Shown here: in pieces, positions 11,100-45,010 of the stretch
How the letters are laid out: each line of letters begins with the position of its first letter
Position numbering within the stretch: position 1 is the stretch's first letter
From: Littorina saxatilis
Taxonomy: Eukaryota; Mollusca; Gastropoda; Littorinimorpha; Littorinidae
DNA: 64,000 nt
Assembly: GCF_037325665.1 (NCBI RefSeq)
Contig: NC_090246.1
Span: forward strand, 38,695,445-38,759,444
Reading direction: 5' to 3'
Notes under the pieces: generated by a model
What the model was told of the DNA's origin: nothing
The model's database searches: none
Seen by the model: only the letters and a program-made list of their open reading frames with translations
Made by a program: the position numbers and the translations under genes

Positions 11100-11400
11100 A
11101 AATGGTCACTTTACTATGATTGGCTGTTGGCCGAACGGACACCCGAGCTTCATATTTTTGCATGCATGTATTCGTGTTTCCAAGGCCCGAGGCCTTCGCT
11201 GTGACCCTGGGATCTCCATCGTGCGCATGCGTGCACACGGGGGTGTTCGGACACCGAGGGGTGTCTGCACAAAGTTGACTCTGGGACACACATCCCGCGC
11301 CGAACTTGGGGGTCGAACCCACGCTGATAGCAACAACCGGTTCCAAAGCCAGCGCCTCTACCGACTGGGCAAACTCCCCCCTCCCCCCCCCCCCCCCCCC
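11100..11400 (-). repeat. tRNA-headed SINE, family 2, copy A
   Basis: On the minus strand: a box A-like GTTTGCCCAGTCGGTAGAGG and a box B-like GTGGGTTCGACCCCC, then a body sharing TTTCCAAG and GCATGC blocks with the copy at 44735-45010. A C run at 11379-11406 lies at its head. Confidence 0.65.
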
Positions 11401-11439
11401 CCCCCCAATCGGTAGTGGTGGGGTCAACCCGGCGGGGTT

Positions 11440-11766
11440 GGATCAGCGATCATGTCTTTTTGAAAGTGTGTTGTATTTACAGCCGGTGTTGTATTTACAG
11501 CCGATGGTCGGTAGGCGGCACGTTAAAGATCCCACGATTGACAAAAGGGTCTTTCCTGGCAAAATTGCTTAGGCACAGTTAATAATTGTCTACCTATACC
11601 CGTGTGACTTGGAATAATAGGCCGTGAAAGGTAAATATGCGCCGAAATGGCTGCAATTACTGGCCGTATAAAATTTCATCTCACACGGCATCACTGCAGA
11701 GCGCCCAGAACTGTACCCACGGAATATGCGCGATATAAGCGTCATTGATTGATTGATTGATTGAAA
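11440..11766 (+). repeat. TTGA-tailed SINE, 3' portion
   Basis: Ends in CGATATAAGCGTCATTGA and then TTGA repeats. It shares CACGTTAAAGATCCCACGATT and CCGTGTGA(C/T)TTGGAATAATAG with the fuller inverted copy at 27054-27550. It is the 3' body; the tRNA-like head is not clear here. Confidence 0.75.
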
Positions 11767-11857
11767 TGGCTACGTACGTTGTGCCGTTTCTGAGTGAGGA
11801 GCGTCTTACTAACCTAACCCATATTGTGCCAAAAACGCAGTTTGGACGCAGGGGGTA

Positions 11858-12085
11858 TCTATATCTATATACGGTTTGTGTGTGTCTGTCTGTCTGTCTG
11901 TGTGTTCACGATGCACGGCCAAAGTTCTCGATGGCTCTGCTTCAAATTTGGTGGGCATATTCAGGTAGACCCCGGACACAATCTGGTCGATGAAAATTTT
12001 GAACACGTGCTCTAAGCGCGGCGCGGTGAACCGATTTTGGTTTTTCTGTTCATTCATTCAGATCCATTCCCAGTAACTCTTCCTT
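11858..12085 (-). repeat. GC-hairpin repeat family, copy 3 (partial)
   Basis: Reverse-complement copy of the family body: the CTGTCTGTCTG run, GGTGGGCATATTCAGGTAGA and CCCAGTAACTCTTCCTTATC all match copies 1 and 2. It lacks the GC-palindrome head. Confidence 0.75.
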
Positions 12086-12099
12086 ATCTTAACGTCGTA

Positions 12100-12195
12100 A
12101 TGAGAAACTCCAAAAAATATCTCTCACCCACATCTGATTTTTAATTCTTTGATCAGTCTCCTGGCCTTCCTTTGAACCTTTTCCAGAGCAGTTGA
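12100..12195 (-). mobile_element. Small LINE reverse-transcriptase scrap
   Basis: The minus strand reads LEKVQRKARRLIKELK, then a stop and, in another frame, ERYFLEFLITT. The pattern resembles the LE(K/R)(V/I)QR...LG(L)TTL region downstream of the palm in jockey/CR1-group LINEs (compare LERIQRNASRFI in the LINE at 57530-58266). About 95 bases survive, with at least one frameshift. Confidence 0.45.
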
Positions 12196-12198
12196 CTC

Positions 12199-12234
<36 letters not shown>

Positions 12235-12285
12235 TCAGTCTCTCTCTCCTTTGCCAATCAGTGGACTGTGACTGTGGGCGTGACA

Positions 12286-12330
<45 letters not shown>
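12199..12330 (+). repeat. Two (GT)n microsatellites
   Basis: GT runs at about 12200-12232 and 12289-12328, separated by CTCTCTCTCC and about 50 unique bases. Confidence 0.95.
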
Positions 12331-12331
<1 letters not shown>

Positions 12332-12334
12332 CTG

Positions 12335-12442
12335 TGTCCATCCGTCTCCGCGTCGGCCCGGATTTGAACCCTGGCCACGTCAGTTGTGACCCGCGGATCA
12401 CAAGTCTTGTGCTCTACCAACTCAGTTACCTACCGGACCCCC
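12335..12442 (-). repeat. tRNA-headed SINE, family 3, copy A (head only)
   Basis: The minus strand reads GGTAACTGAGTTGGTAGAGCA (box A-like), ACTTGTGATCC at the anticodon-arm position, and AGGGTTCAAATCC (box B-like), very like a tRNA with its body drifting. The same head occurs on the plus strand at 18105-18270, showing it is a dispersed SINE and not a single tRNA gene. Confidence 0.65.
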
Positions 12443-14243
12443 CTACAACACCTCACAATCAGATTAGCCCAGACTGGCCCGGAAAAATGTTATAAGTTAA
12501 CAACACAAACCATGTGCCGCGCTGAGTCCAAATATTCTAAGCTAAATTGTAATCGGTGGTGAAGGCGGAAAACAAAAGTAGAACACTATTGGTATGCCTG
12601 TATCGCAGGAAATCTACTGGACACGGCCCGGGTCACAGTTTCCACCATAACTTCCGACTGGCTTTTTTGTTTACCAAGAGTGTGGATTTACACAAGCAAC
12701 CCGGCGCCGTGTCTTTACTTTCCTCACTTGTTGACTAGATAGTGTACCCAAATTGTCCCCCAGTGATATTTTAACTTGAAAGAACAGCACTGACATGCAT
12801 CCTGAAAACACTGAACACTGAGAAACACATCCCATACAGGTTGGTGACTGACTGCAAACCTGGCAAACAAACAACTTATAGCAGAGACATACATTGAATA
12901 CATTCTACTCTATGTCTTTGCAAATGTCAGTGAAACTTTCATGCCGCAAGGCATAGTTTATTGCGTCACGGTTGCAAGTTGTTGTTGTTGTTGGTTCCCC
13001 TTACCGCCTCCACTTCTCTCATTGACTGATTACCGTTTCTCTTTACCACTGCGGCTCGCACTCGCAGAACCATTTGTTCGGCAACTTTCGGTTTCGCGGT
13101 TTCGGCATTGCCTGCGCACCGACTCGAGTCCAGTGAAACTGCTGGGTTAGTGGTGATTTAAAATAAAACGAACAAAACTAACAACAGTAGCTTCTGTGTC
13201 CGTTCTACTCTTGTCCGCTAGCGTTTCTTTTCCCTTCTTCGTAAGTCTATTCAGAAAGCTCCAGAAGTACGGAAAACATGAAATATAGAATACGCTCCCT
13301 TCGCGGAAGTTACTTGTCGAGCATGCGCGGCTGCTATGCGGAAATGGCAAAAATAGTAACAACGCACTGACTTGTTTATTCTAATTTGTAAGTCCTTGGC
13401 GTCGGAGGATTATTTGACAATTTGCTGTTGACATCAAAAGGTTGGTTCGAATGTCTCTTACCTTCAAAGCCACAGAGATTGGCACAAGCCGATTGCATTG
13501 TCAAATGTGACCTGGTCCGATGAAGTGTGCTTGACAACCTCAGGTCCGTGTTGTTATGGAAGTTTGACCGCGATGCACAGTCTAACCAAACCTGCTAAGA
13601 GAATAACAAGTTGCGAAAAACTACAATTCAATGCATTATTTAAATATTTGTTTACGTTAAATAAAACTGCGTGTAACATGTACACTGATGATCACAGCGT
13701 AGGGGAAACCTGAAGACAACCATATTTTTTCTCTGCTTCATGACTCAAAATCTTTGACTGTGACTGTGAGCGTGACACTGTGTGTGTGTGTGTGTGTGTG
13801 TTTAATCCTGACACGACAGGGTTGAGGATTGATGTCATCATTATTTCCATCAGAACTATCATAACTTATCACAGAATGATCTGGTTCAGTGGTTGCTTGT
13901 ATAGCTGATTAAATCGATTGAAGTTTGTAAGTATTATCAATATCAGGACATGACATTGTATACAGTATAGCTCTCAAAATAGTGACCTCTTTTTGCCTGA
14001 TATGTCATTTACCTACGTAGTATAGAGGATAGTGTTGCTGCCCGGTCGAAGTTAAAATCCTGCAACCTTTTTTTTAAATTTGATATTTTTATGTAACTTT
14101 AAAAATCATTCAGCTGTCCTTTTCACTCACTTTAGCCGTCGTTTCTCGAGCCATGGCCTTTTGTCTTTGTTGTGTATAACTGCGCATGCACCTTGGTTCT
14201 GGCTTCCACTTACAGTTCATCATGTTAGCCCATATATATATCA
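12443..14243. other. No gene seen
   Basis: No recognisable protein, RNA or repeat apart from a GT run at about 13780-13801. Open frames up to about 70 codons have no domain, no conserved start context and no neighbours in frame. Confidence 0.45.
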
Positions 14244-14248
14244 TGTCT

Positions 14249-14504
14249 CAGTATTGGCGTTAACCGGTAATTACCGGTATTTTACCGGTTGAAACGAGAA
14301 AATACCGGAACAAAAATGGCTGCCGGTATGACCTACCGGTTGATTTTTAAAAATACCTGGGTTTTTTTCGCTGGTAGCACAACAAAACCAGTACTCTGAG
14401 TTGGACTCTAACTGGTTCCAATGACCAGCCTACCGTTTTTTTCTGGACTGTGTACATCATAAAAGTTTGCGTACCGGTTTGAAAAAATACTAGCGCCATC
14501 ACTG
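14249..14504 (+). mobile_element. 256-bp MITE rich in ACCGGT, copy 1
   Basis: Bounded by CAGTATTGGCG and CGCCATCACTG, with TGTCT on both sides (14244-14248 and 14505-14509), a likely 5-base target duplication. An inverted, end-eroded copy lies at 18284-18526. Internal ACCGGT and TACCGGT palindromes recur. CAG/CTG ends with a short duplication suggest a hAT-like mobiliser, but this is not proven. Confidence 0.7.
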
Positions 14505-14561
14505 TGTCTGTTTACATGGATAAGTGTTAATCATAAAGCTGCATATTCGTACAGAATATAT

Positions 14562-14790
14562 AAAATATCAGAAGTTGTGAAAGAAACAATTGAAAGTCAG
14601 CAGAGACTTTCTACTGAGATTTGTTAAAATCTCTCAGCAGAGAAAAAGAGAGAGAGAAAAAAAATGTGTCCCTTCACAGAAATCAGACCCTCCTCGGACG
14701 GACCGAGATTTCAAAGAGAATCTACTACCCGGAGGGGAGAGAGTATCAACAGAGAAATCTAGTCCAGAGGAGGACCATTGTTTTACTACC
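14562..14790 (+). repeat. Dispersed repeat, copy 2 (matches 9312-9505)
   Basis: Contains the same AAGAAACAATTGAAAGTCAG start, CAGCAGAGACTTTCT block and CAGACCCTCCTC block as copy 1, followed by about 80 further bases with a GGGGAGAGAGTATC stretch. Confidence 0.7.
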
Positions 14791-15602
14791 GTGATATATA
14801 TGATGCTTTGCCAGAACCTAGCTGCCCCTGAAACATGGGACACTTGAGACAAAATTACAACTTGACGTATAATATATATTTCTTCCTTGAAGTTAAATTT
14901 TCCAATTTGAAAGAGTATGTTATTCTGTATGTGTTTCAGATTTTAGAAAGATAACTGAAAGTATCATTTATGAGAAATGAACAAACAAAGAAAGGGCAAC
15001 TGGTTGGTGTTCCATTGAGAAAAATATGATGATCTTTACTGTTTCAGTGTTTGACATGAAACATGTAGCTACTTTGACAAAGAAACCGGATTTAAAGTTA
15101 AACACAGGTTAAATATTATTGTTTGGTAAAAAACGTTCAAAGAAGGCAGTGTGTAGCTCCCATTTAGTATTTACATCAATCATTCAATGTTAACCCCGTT
15201 GAGTAGTGAAAACTTTCCTTTTTAATTTAATAGGAAAATTGGACACGGTGTGTAATGATCATCATAGTTTCATACATCGATATATCCAAACCATTTGCGC
15301 AAGAACAATTTATAATTTTGTATTTATTTTAGGATAGGTTTCCAGATTAAGTCTCCCTTTACAAGCACACACAAAAAATTGGGGGCTAGTTGATGAAAAA
15401 CAGGTATAACTCCGAGAATTATCTTGGGCCGCCCAAAGTGTCCCACTTCCAAACACCACTTCAAGCTGACAAGGTTGTGATTGTTTTCTTTTTATTTTCG
15501 TACAGAATTCACTTCATACAGCATAACTGTATACATGTATTATCTCTCTGAGGTATTTTCTTCTTGAAAAACCAATTGTTCGCTGTGACTGTGTGACAAC
15601 TG

Positions 15603-15975
15603 ACATAGAGATAGGCAAATACAATTTTGATCAAACTGAAGTGGTTTCCCTCTGACCACGTTCAGGCACAGCGTTATATCTAAGCTCGTTTCTGTGTGTG
15701 TGTGTGTGGGTATGATGACTAAAGGCTCCGAAATGGTTTCACCGACTGAGACGGGAATTGCAGGGTATGTTATTTGCCACTCGGTGAGACATAGAGATAG
15801 GCAAATACAATTTTGATCAAACTGAAGTGGTTTCCCTCTGACCACGTTCAGGCACAGCGTTATATATCTAACTTATAAAGCTCGTTTCTGTGTGTGTGGG
15901 GGTATGATGACTAAAGGCTCCGAAACGGTTTCACCGACTGAGACGGGAATTGCAGGGTATGTTATTTGCCACTCG
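15603..15975 (+). repeat. 186-bp tandem duplication
   Basis: Two head-to-tail units (15603-15788 and 15789-15975) share ACATAGAGATAGGCAAATAC, the CCACGTTCAGGCACAGCG block and the GACGGGAATTGCAGGGTATG block. They differ in GT-run length and one small indel. No coding potential. Confidence 0.9.
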
Positions 15976-16849
15976 GGACGTGTCCTAGGGTACTTTGGGA
16001 AAACCAAACTTTAAAGGATTCATTAAAAACGGCGGAAAACAGTACATATCCTACATGAGCCGTCGCAGACCCTGCCCTTCTGGGTTGGCAAAACTTAGCT
16101 TCATCTCTCCTCAACAACGCAATTAGTTTTAACGTCATGTCAATTTTGTCATGGGTCATATGTATCCTTGGCACAAAGGGTCAAAAATCCCAAAAATAAT
16201 GCCTTAAAAAAATAAGGCCTTATTTTTAGAAATAAGCCCTTATTTTTGAGAAATAAGGCCTAATATTTTGAAAATAAGGCCTAAAATCTCTATAGTCATA
16301 AAAAATGAGGGCGTAAAGAAATAAGTCCTTATTTATTTTGAGACCTTAATAAAATAAGGCCTTATTTTCGACAAGGCCTTAGAAAAATCAGGCCTTAAGA
16401 AAAATAAGCCCTTAAAAAAATAAGGCCTTAAAAAAATAAGGCCTTAAAAAAATAAGGCCTTAAAAAAATAAGGCCTTCTTTTTCTGCGCATCACTGCTGC
16501 TCACCCTAATAGCAACACACAATAACTTAATGACACATATAGATGACAACACACACACACATACAGTGATACACTCATACGTACGCACACTCACGAACGC
16601 ACATATATGCGTGTGAGCGCGAAAAAAGAGATAATAAATGGAACAAGAGAAAACATTTCCAAACGATAAACATTATGACACTGGTTGAAATCGGTTGTCG
16701 CACCTGGACTCTCCTGTACACCTGTACCTACCCTAACACATTTGCAAACACACACACACATACACGCACTAACACACACAAACACACAAACGTAGACACA
16801 GATACGTAAAGACATTACAACACGCACACACACACACATACACACACAC

Positions 16850-17612
<763 letters not shown>

Positions 17613-17797
17613 CTTTCTCTCTGCTGGCGAACAAGTCGTGTAATTCGTGTGTGAACATATATATGTGTGTGTGTGTTTGCACGTATAGGTGCATGCATGT
17701 ATAACTTATAAGTCATGTACGAACATAGAAAACGGGTACAGCTAGTATTATATACATTTCAATCTCCTCTTATGTTGCAGCAGCAGACGCGGCCACA

Positions 17798-39806
<22,009 letters not shown>

Positions 39807-40300
39807 AACCTCCAGCAGAGCGTATTAAAGATGCCATCTCACCGCTCAAGAAAGGACTGCACTGAGGGAGTTGCGATTTAGGGGTAATGGTATTAAATTT
39901 GGCAGAACATTACAGAGCAGACAAAACTCATTTTGGTTATTTTTTTTCGCTGAAAAATGCTTCCAGCTGATAATTGTATAAATGCTCGTGAATAAGAACT
40001 AAACTGACCAACTACATATTGAGAATGGTTAGTTGGCTTCCTGCTTTTTTTATGGTTTATAAAGTAATGTATTTTGTACACTTAGCAGGAGAGATGTATT
40101 ACATTTATACTGTTGACAAGCCACAATTTATGAGAACAAAAATAACGGAATAAAAGTTTTATCTCACTCAGTTTGACCCTGTATACTTCTATCATAATGT
40201 ATGTATCACGTCAGTGTATACAGTGTGCTTGTACATGATGAGTGTATGCTTAAAAAGCAACTTCTTTTTCCATTTTAATTTCATCAGAATAAAAGAATAA
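39807..40300 (+). terminator. iRhom 3' UTR with candidate poly(A) signals
   Basis: Downstream of the iRhom stop at 39806 there are AATAAA hexamers at 40149-40154 and 40288-40293. Either could end the transcript; the sequence does not tell which is used. No further exon of this gene is expected. Confidence 0.55.
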
Positions 40301-41277
40301 TGTCAAGATCTGTGTTTTACTTACAGATTTTATTTTATTATACAACTTTCTCCGTCTTGCCTGTTGCATTAAAAACTTTCTGGTGCCTTTTTGTTTCTTT
40401 TGACCAAAATTCATTAATTGAATCATGTACAGTAGTACATTGTACTTGTGAGGTGAGGGTTTTCAACGGTAGGACACCTTCCAATTAAAGGACACCTCCT
40501 GTAGCCCTTTGGTCTATCATCTTCACTGAAATATACCTGTCATGACAGGCCACCTGCATTGTAGGGACATTTTGACTTGTCCCGAGGGTGTCCTTTCATC
40601 ACAGGTACCACTGTGCATTTTTTTTCAATGTTGTTTTTACTGTGGCTTTGTTCGATCTGTTTTAGTTCCTTTTTTTCTATGACCACTTGCAGTGAGCTGC
40701 ATGATATAGAACATATGCATCTTTTTTCTCATGATTCACATTAAACAATTCATTTAAGCTGTGATAATCAAAAGCCTTACATCAGTCATGAGAGCATTAT
40801 ACCAAGTGGTTTTTGTTGTTGTTGAGATATTATTTCGTAACAATATTTATCCTGCACACGTCCTGGATTTTTGTACTGATTGTTTTGCTGTGCATGTTAT
40901 TTTGTTTCTTGTGTTGCGTTTTTTATACTGTGCAACATCTTATGTTATGTATAACATATTTTATATGTAGCCTTTCAACGTGACTAGCTCACAAGCATTT
41001 TTAAAATTATAAGTGTGTTTAGGCTTCATTGCAGTTTGAGTGTTTCGCTGGTTTGAAACAAGCTTTGCATAATCTCCATCTCGTTACTTCGAAAGGATGC
41101 TCACCTCAAGGACAAATACTCAGTAATAGCTAGATTGGCAAAAGGATGCTCTTGTACCATGCAAAAGTCTGGAATAGACAAATTGGTGGTGGTTTACATG
41201 GGAAGGTAAGATATCGTATGTGGCCATTTCTGCGATTTGGGGCATTGTTGACTGACAATTCTAATGGACGAGTTGTG
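40301..41277. other. No gene seen downstream of iRhom
   Basis: AT-rich. At about 40440-40620 there is a stretch with repeated GGACACCT, TGTCCTTT and GGACATTT blocks that looks like a degraded dispersed repeat. No coding exon is recognised. Confidence 0.45.
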
Positions 41278-41858
41278 AAAATAACTCTGTCGGGTTTGTA
41301 TGGCCCCCCCCAGCATGTCGTAAGAGGCGACTAACGGATTCTGTTTCTCCTTTTACCCTTGTTAAGTGTTTCTTGTATAGAATATAGTCAATGTTTGTAA
41401 AGATTTTAGTCAAGCAGTATGTAAGAAATGTTAAGTCCTTTGTACTGGAAACTTGCATTCTCCCAGTAAGGTAATATAATTATTGTACTACGTTGCAAGC
41501 CCCTGGAGCAATTTTTTGATTGGTGCTTTTGTGAACAAGAAACATATTAACAAGTGGCTCTATCCCATCTCCCCCCCCTTTCCCCGTCGCGATATAACCT
41601 TCGTGGTTGAAAACGACGTTAAACACCAAATAAAGAAAGAAAGAAAGAAAGGAAGAAAGAAAGAAAGAAAGGGTTTGTATGGGTAGCGGAAGAGTGAATA
41701 CCTTTGCCATACCTCTGACAAACATTGGCGGGGCCAATCAAGCGAGGGGTGTGGCGGAAACACATGCTCCTGTCCACGTGCCCCTCCAATGTTTGTCAGA
41801 GGTTTTGGCAAGAGTATTCACTCTTCCATAACCGGTACAAACCCGACGGAGTTATTTC
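41278..41858. mobile_element. MITE with about 75-bp inverted ends, split by a SINE
   Basis: Ends ATAACTCTGTCGGGTTTGTA and its mirror CAAACCCGACGGAGTTAT, with further pairing across AGAGTGAATACC and CTCTGACAAACATTGG. The left arm is interrupted at 41303 by the retroposon 41304-41670. No coding potential. Confidence 0.8.
41304..41670 (+). repeat. AAAG-tailed short retroposon, copy 1
   Basis: Contains CAGCATGTCGTAAGAGGCGA and ends AACGACGTTAAACACCAAAT, AAAG and a long AAAG tail. It is flanked by the 12-base target duplication GGGTTTGTATGG (41292-41303 and 41671-41682). No tRNA-like box B is evident. A longer copy is at 48366-48743. Confidence 0.85.
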
Positions 41859-41864
41859 AGAAAA

Positions 41865-44490
41865 TCTTGTATTAATTTAGATTTACCAAGCACAATGTTA
41901 TTTTGCATATAGCCCCTTAACCACCGAAACGAAAACGAAAATGAAACTAGAGTTATACCCCAGAGTGGTCACCCCTGACAGGTGGCGCTAGTAGCGCCTG
42001 GCGCCAAAACCAGCGTCACCCAGTCACGCAGGCGACCTCGTCACTTCACCCTTTTTCGCTGACGTGTCAACACCGTCTGCGTTTTTGTCCCAGTACAGTT
42101 TATTTTGTCTGGGGTTTTTACCGATTGGATGTAATTCGTCTGTGTTCTGTGGTGCTTGTTCATTGGAATTAAATCAAAAAGAGAAGAAGTTCATTGTGCG
42201 GTTGTGCCACTTTTCCTTGCTGTTGGTCTGTGTGTGATTACCGTGGTTCCTGGAAATGGAGGCGGTTCGCCTTGCTCTCCTTCACTTTGCACCCCATCTC
42301 CGGGACAAATCTGTTCTCCTCCACGGGGACAACACAGTCTGTCTCGCCTACTTAAAAAACCAGGGGGGCACCCATTCAACACCTCTCTCGTTGAAGGCGG
42401 AGCAAATCTTGATCTGGTGTTTCCATCACAACATCCTCCTCTCGGTTCAGTTCATTCTGGGCAAACTGAACTCCCTTGCGGATCTCCTAAGCCGCCGAGA
42501 CCAGATCTTGCCAACCGAGTGGACAATCTCTCACAAGGCCCTTCGTCCCCTTTGGGCCCACTGGCTCACCCCGTTAGTGGACCTCTTTGCCACCAAGTAC
42601 AGCAAACGCCTCCCCCTGTACATGAGCCCGTTTCACGACCCCATGGCATTCGGAAAGGACACGTTCGCTCTGCCATGGTCGGGGCTCCACGCTTACGCCT
42701 ATCCCCCGACCGCTCTGTTACCTCGCGTCCTGGCCAAGTACGCTCAGGAGAGGCCGACACTGATTTTGGTCGCGCCCTTTTGGCCCAAGGCGGCTTGGTT
42801 CCCCGAACTCGCCGCGCTATCCCACGCTCCCCCGTTCGACCTCAACCTCGACTCGGTCAGTCTTCTGCAGCCTCGGTCAGGCATCCCTCACCCCGCTCCA
42901 GAGTCCCTCCGCCTAACCGCTTGGCTTTTGTGCGGTCCAAGCTGCGGACATTAGGCCTTTCGTCTCACGCAGTTTCCTTGTCTCTTGACGCTAGGCGTCC
43001 CTCGACCAACAATCTCTACTCCCTTCGTTGGTCCTCCTGGGTGACTTTTGCTGCCCGACTGGGATTTGATCCTTTACAGCCTTCTCCTGCTCAGTTGGCT
43101 AATTTTCTTTCTGCTCTTCATCTGCAGAACGAGTTCAAAGCTTGTACCCTCTTAGGGTACAAATCTTCGATCACCAGCACTATCTCAGCTGCCACGGGGG
43201 TTAGGCCTCTCCACCTTATTCACTCTTCCCTCATCACTAATCTGATCGATGGGATTAAGAACCGTTCCGTGCGCAAGACGGTCTCCTTTCCCAAATGGGA
43301 CGTTTTTCTCGTGCTTAAAGCCTTGAGGTCTCCGCCATTCGAACCTCTGAGCTCCGCCTCCCTTCAGGATCTCACCCTCAAAACCGTTTTTCTTGTTTCG
43401 CTCGCGACTTCTCGCCAGGTCAGTGGCATCCACGCCATCAGTGGTCTCCCACAGGATGTCGAGTTTGCCTCTGACCTCTCTTCCATTACCCTTTCGTTTT
43501 TGCCTGAGTTCAGGGCAAAAAACCAACTGGCTGACATTTTCTCAGCCCCTCTCGTCATTCCCACTCTCGCTCGGGACCTTGACTCTGACGACCCGTTCGG
43601 GCCATAAAAACCTATCTTCGCCGTACTACTTCTCACAGGTCCGCTAAGCGTTCCTTATTTATCTCCCTTCTTCCCAACATGGATCGAGATATTTCTAAGC
43701 AGACGATAGCTCGCTGGTTAGTCTTTTTAATCAAGCAGATTTATCAAAATGCTCACCTGCAACAAACGGCGCCGATTCGTGCGCATGAGATCCGGGCCAT
43801 TAGTTCCTCACTCAGTTTCGTTCGGGGGGTTCCGCTGGCTCAAATCATGCACGCAGCCTACTGGCGGTCTGTGTCCACTTTCACAGACTTCTACCTCCGG
43901 ACGTTCTCGGCTCGGCGGGGTGACGAGACCTACGGCATCAGGAAAGCCATCCTCGCCCAATCCCTGGTGTCTCTTTAGGTGAGTGCTTTGTCTCCGATGG
44001 GTTGACATTCTCAACCTCTTGGGTCATTTCGGCAGGGGTCAGGCCCTTCGCTGATCACTGCGTGTGCACCTCATCCTGACCTCTGTTCGGAAATTTTGTG
44101 TATTGAAGTAATAGGACATGGGATCCCAGCCTCCTCGGTGGTATTCTATGCAAAATAACATTGTGCTTGGTAAATCTAAATTAATCATGAAAATTTATAA
44201 TAATTTTCTTATTTATTTATACTTACCAACACAATGTTATTCTTATTGCTCCCTCCCTCCTCCCCTCTTCACATGTCCATTCAGCTAAATGGTGAAGTGA
44301 CGAGGTCGCCTACGTGACTGGGTGACGCTGGTTTTGGCGCCAAGCGCCACCTGTCAGGGGCGACCACTCTGGGGTATAACTCTAGTTTCACTTTCGTTTT
44401 CCTTTCGGTGGTTAAGGGGCTATATGCAAAATAACATTGTGTTGGTAAGTATAAATAAATAAGAAAATTATTATAAATTTTCATGATTGA
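41865..44490 (+). mobile_element. DIRS-type tyrosine-recombinase retroelement fossil
   Basis: Inverted terminal repeats (about 41870-42080 against about 44270-44487, sharing GCATATAGCCCCTTAACCAC and CGTCACCCAGTCACG) enclose a reverse-transcriptase-linked RNase H region (about 42256-42954; HGDNTVCLAYLKNQGG, LNSLADLLSRRD) and a tyrosine recombinase region (about 42950-43978). A third piece matching the terminal repeat lies at about 44150-44250. The gag and reverse-transcriptase parts expected upstream are absent. It is broken and looks like a reduced relic, though its arms are still similar, so moderately young. Confidence 0.75.
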
Positions 44491-44734
44491 ATAAACGCGG
44501 GAAAAAAAGATGGACCAAAATGTAAACAAACTTTACTGTGCCCACTGACTCCCATTCCAAGCAGAATTTGTAAAAGTTGAAGGAAGTATCAGTGATAGCA
44601 CATTGTAAAACCGATGAAAAGAAATGGTAAATAGTCTTGGGATGTACAATGCAACCATTTTGACCACAGTGACTGTTTTCGCAGAAATTGCCACATTAAA
44701 GTCGTGTAAGGTTACTCTCATTGGAATTCGGGTT

Positions 44735-45010
44735 GCTTTCTTCCTGGGGACAGCTAGATGCCATACAGTTCGACGCTACCCAATTGTTGGCGTTTTCCTT
44801 GGTGCATGGGTGTGTTCATGTTTCCAAGTCCTGAGACTTTCACTGTTAACTTGTAATTTTTATCATGCGTATGCATGCACTTGGGCGTGTTACGAAGTTG
44901 AATATGGGAAGTAAATTGATCTCTAGCCGAACTCGGGATTCAAACTCATGCCAATAGGTTTCAGAGCCACCGCCACTACCGACTTGGCTATCTCGCCATC
45001 TCCCTTCCCA
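44735..45010 (-). repeat. tRNA-headed SINE, family 2, copy B
   Basis: The minus-strand head GGCGAGATAGCCAAGTCGGT and GAGTTTGAATCCCGAG (box A/box B-like), with the same TTTCCAAG and GCATGC body blocks as 11100-11400. Diverged. Confidence 0.65.

Noticed and set aside
42191-43636. Minus-strand and alternative plus-strand frames across the DIRS-type relic
   Set aside because: Shadows of the retroelement regions in other frames, without their motifs.
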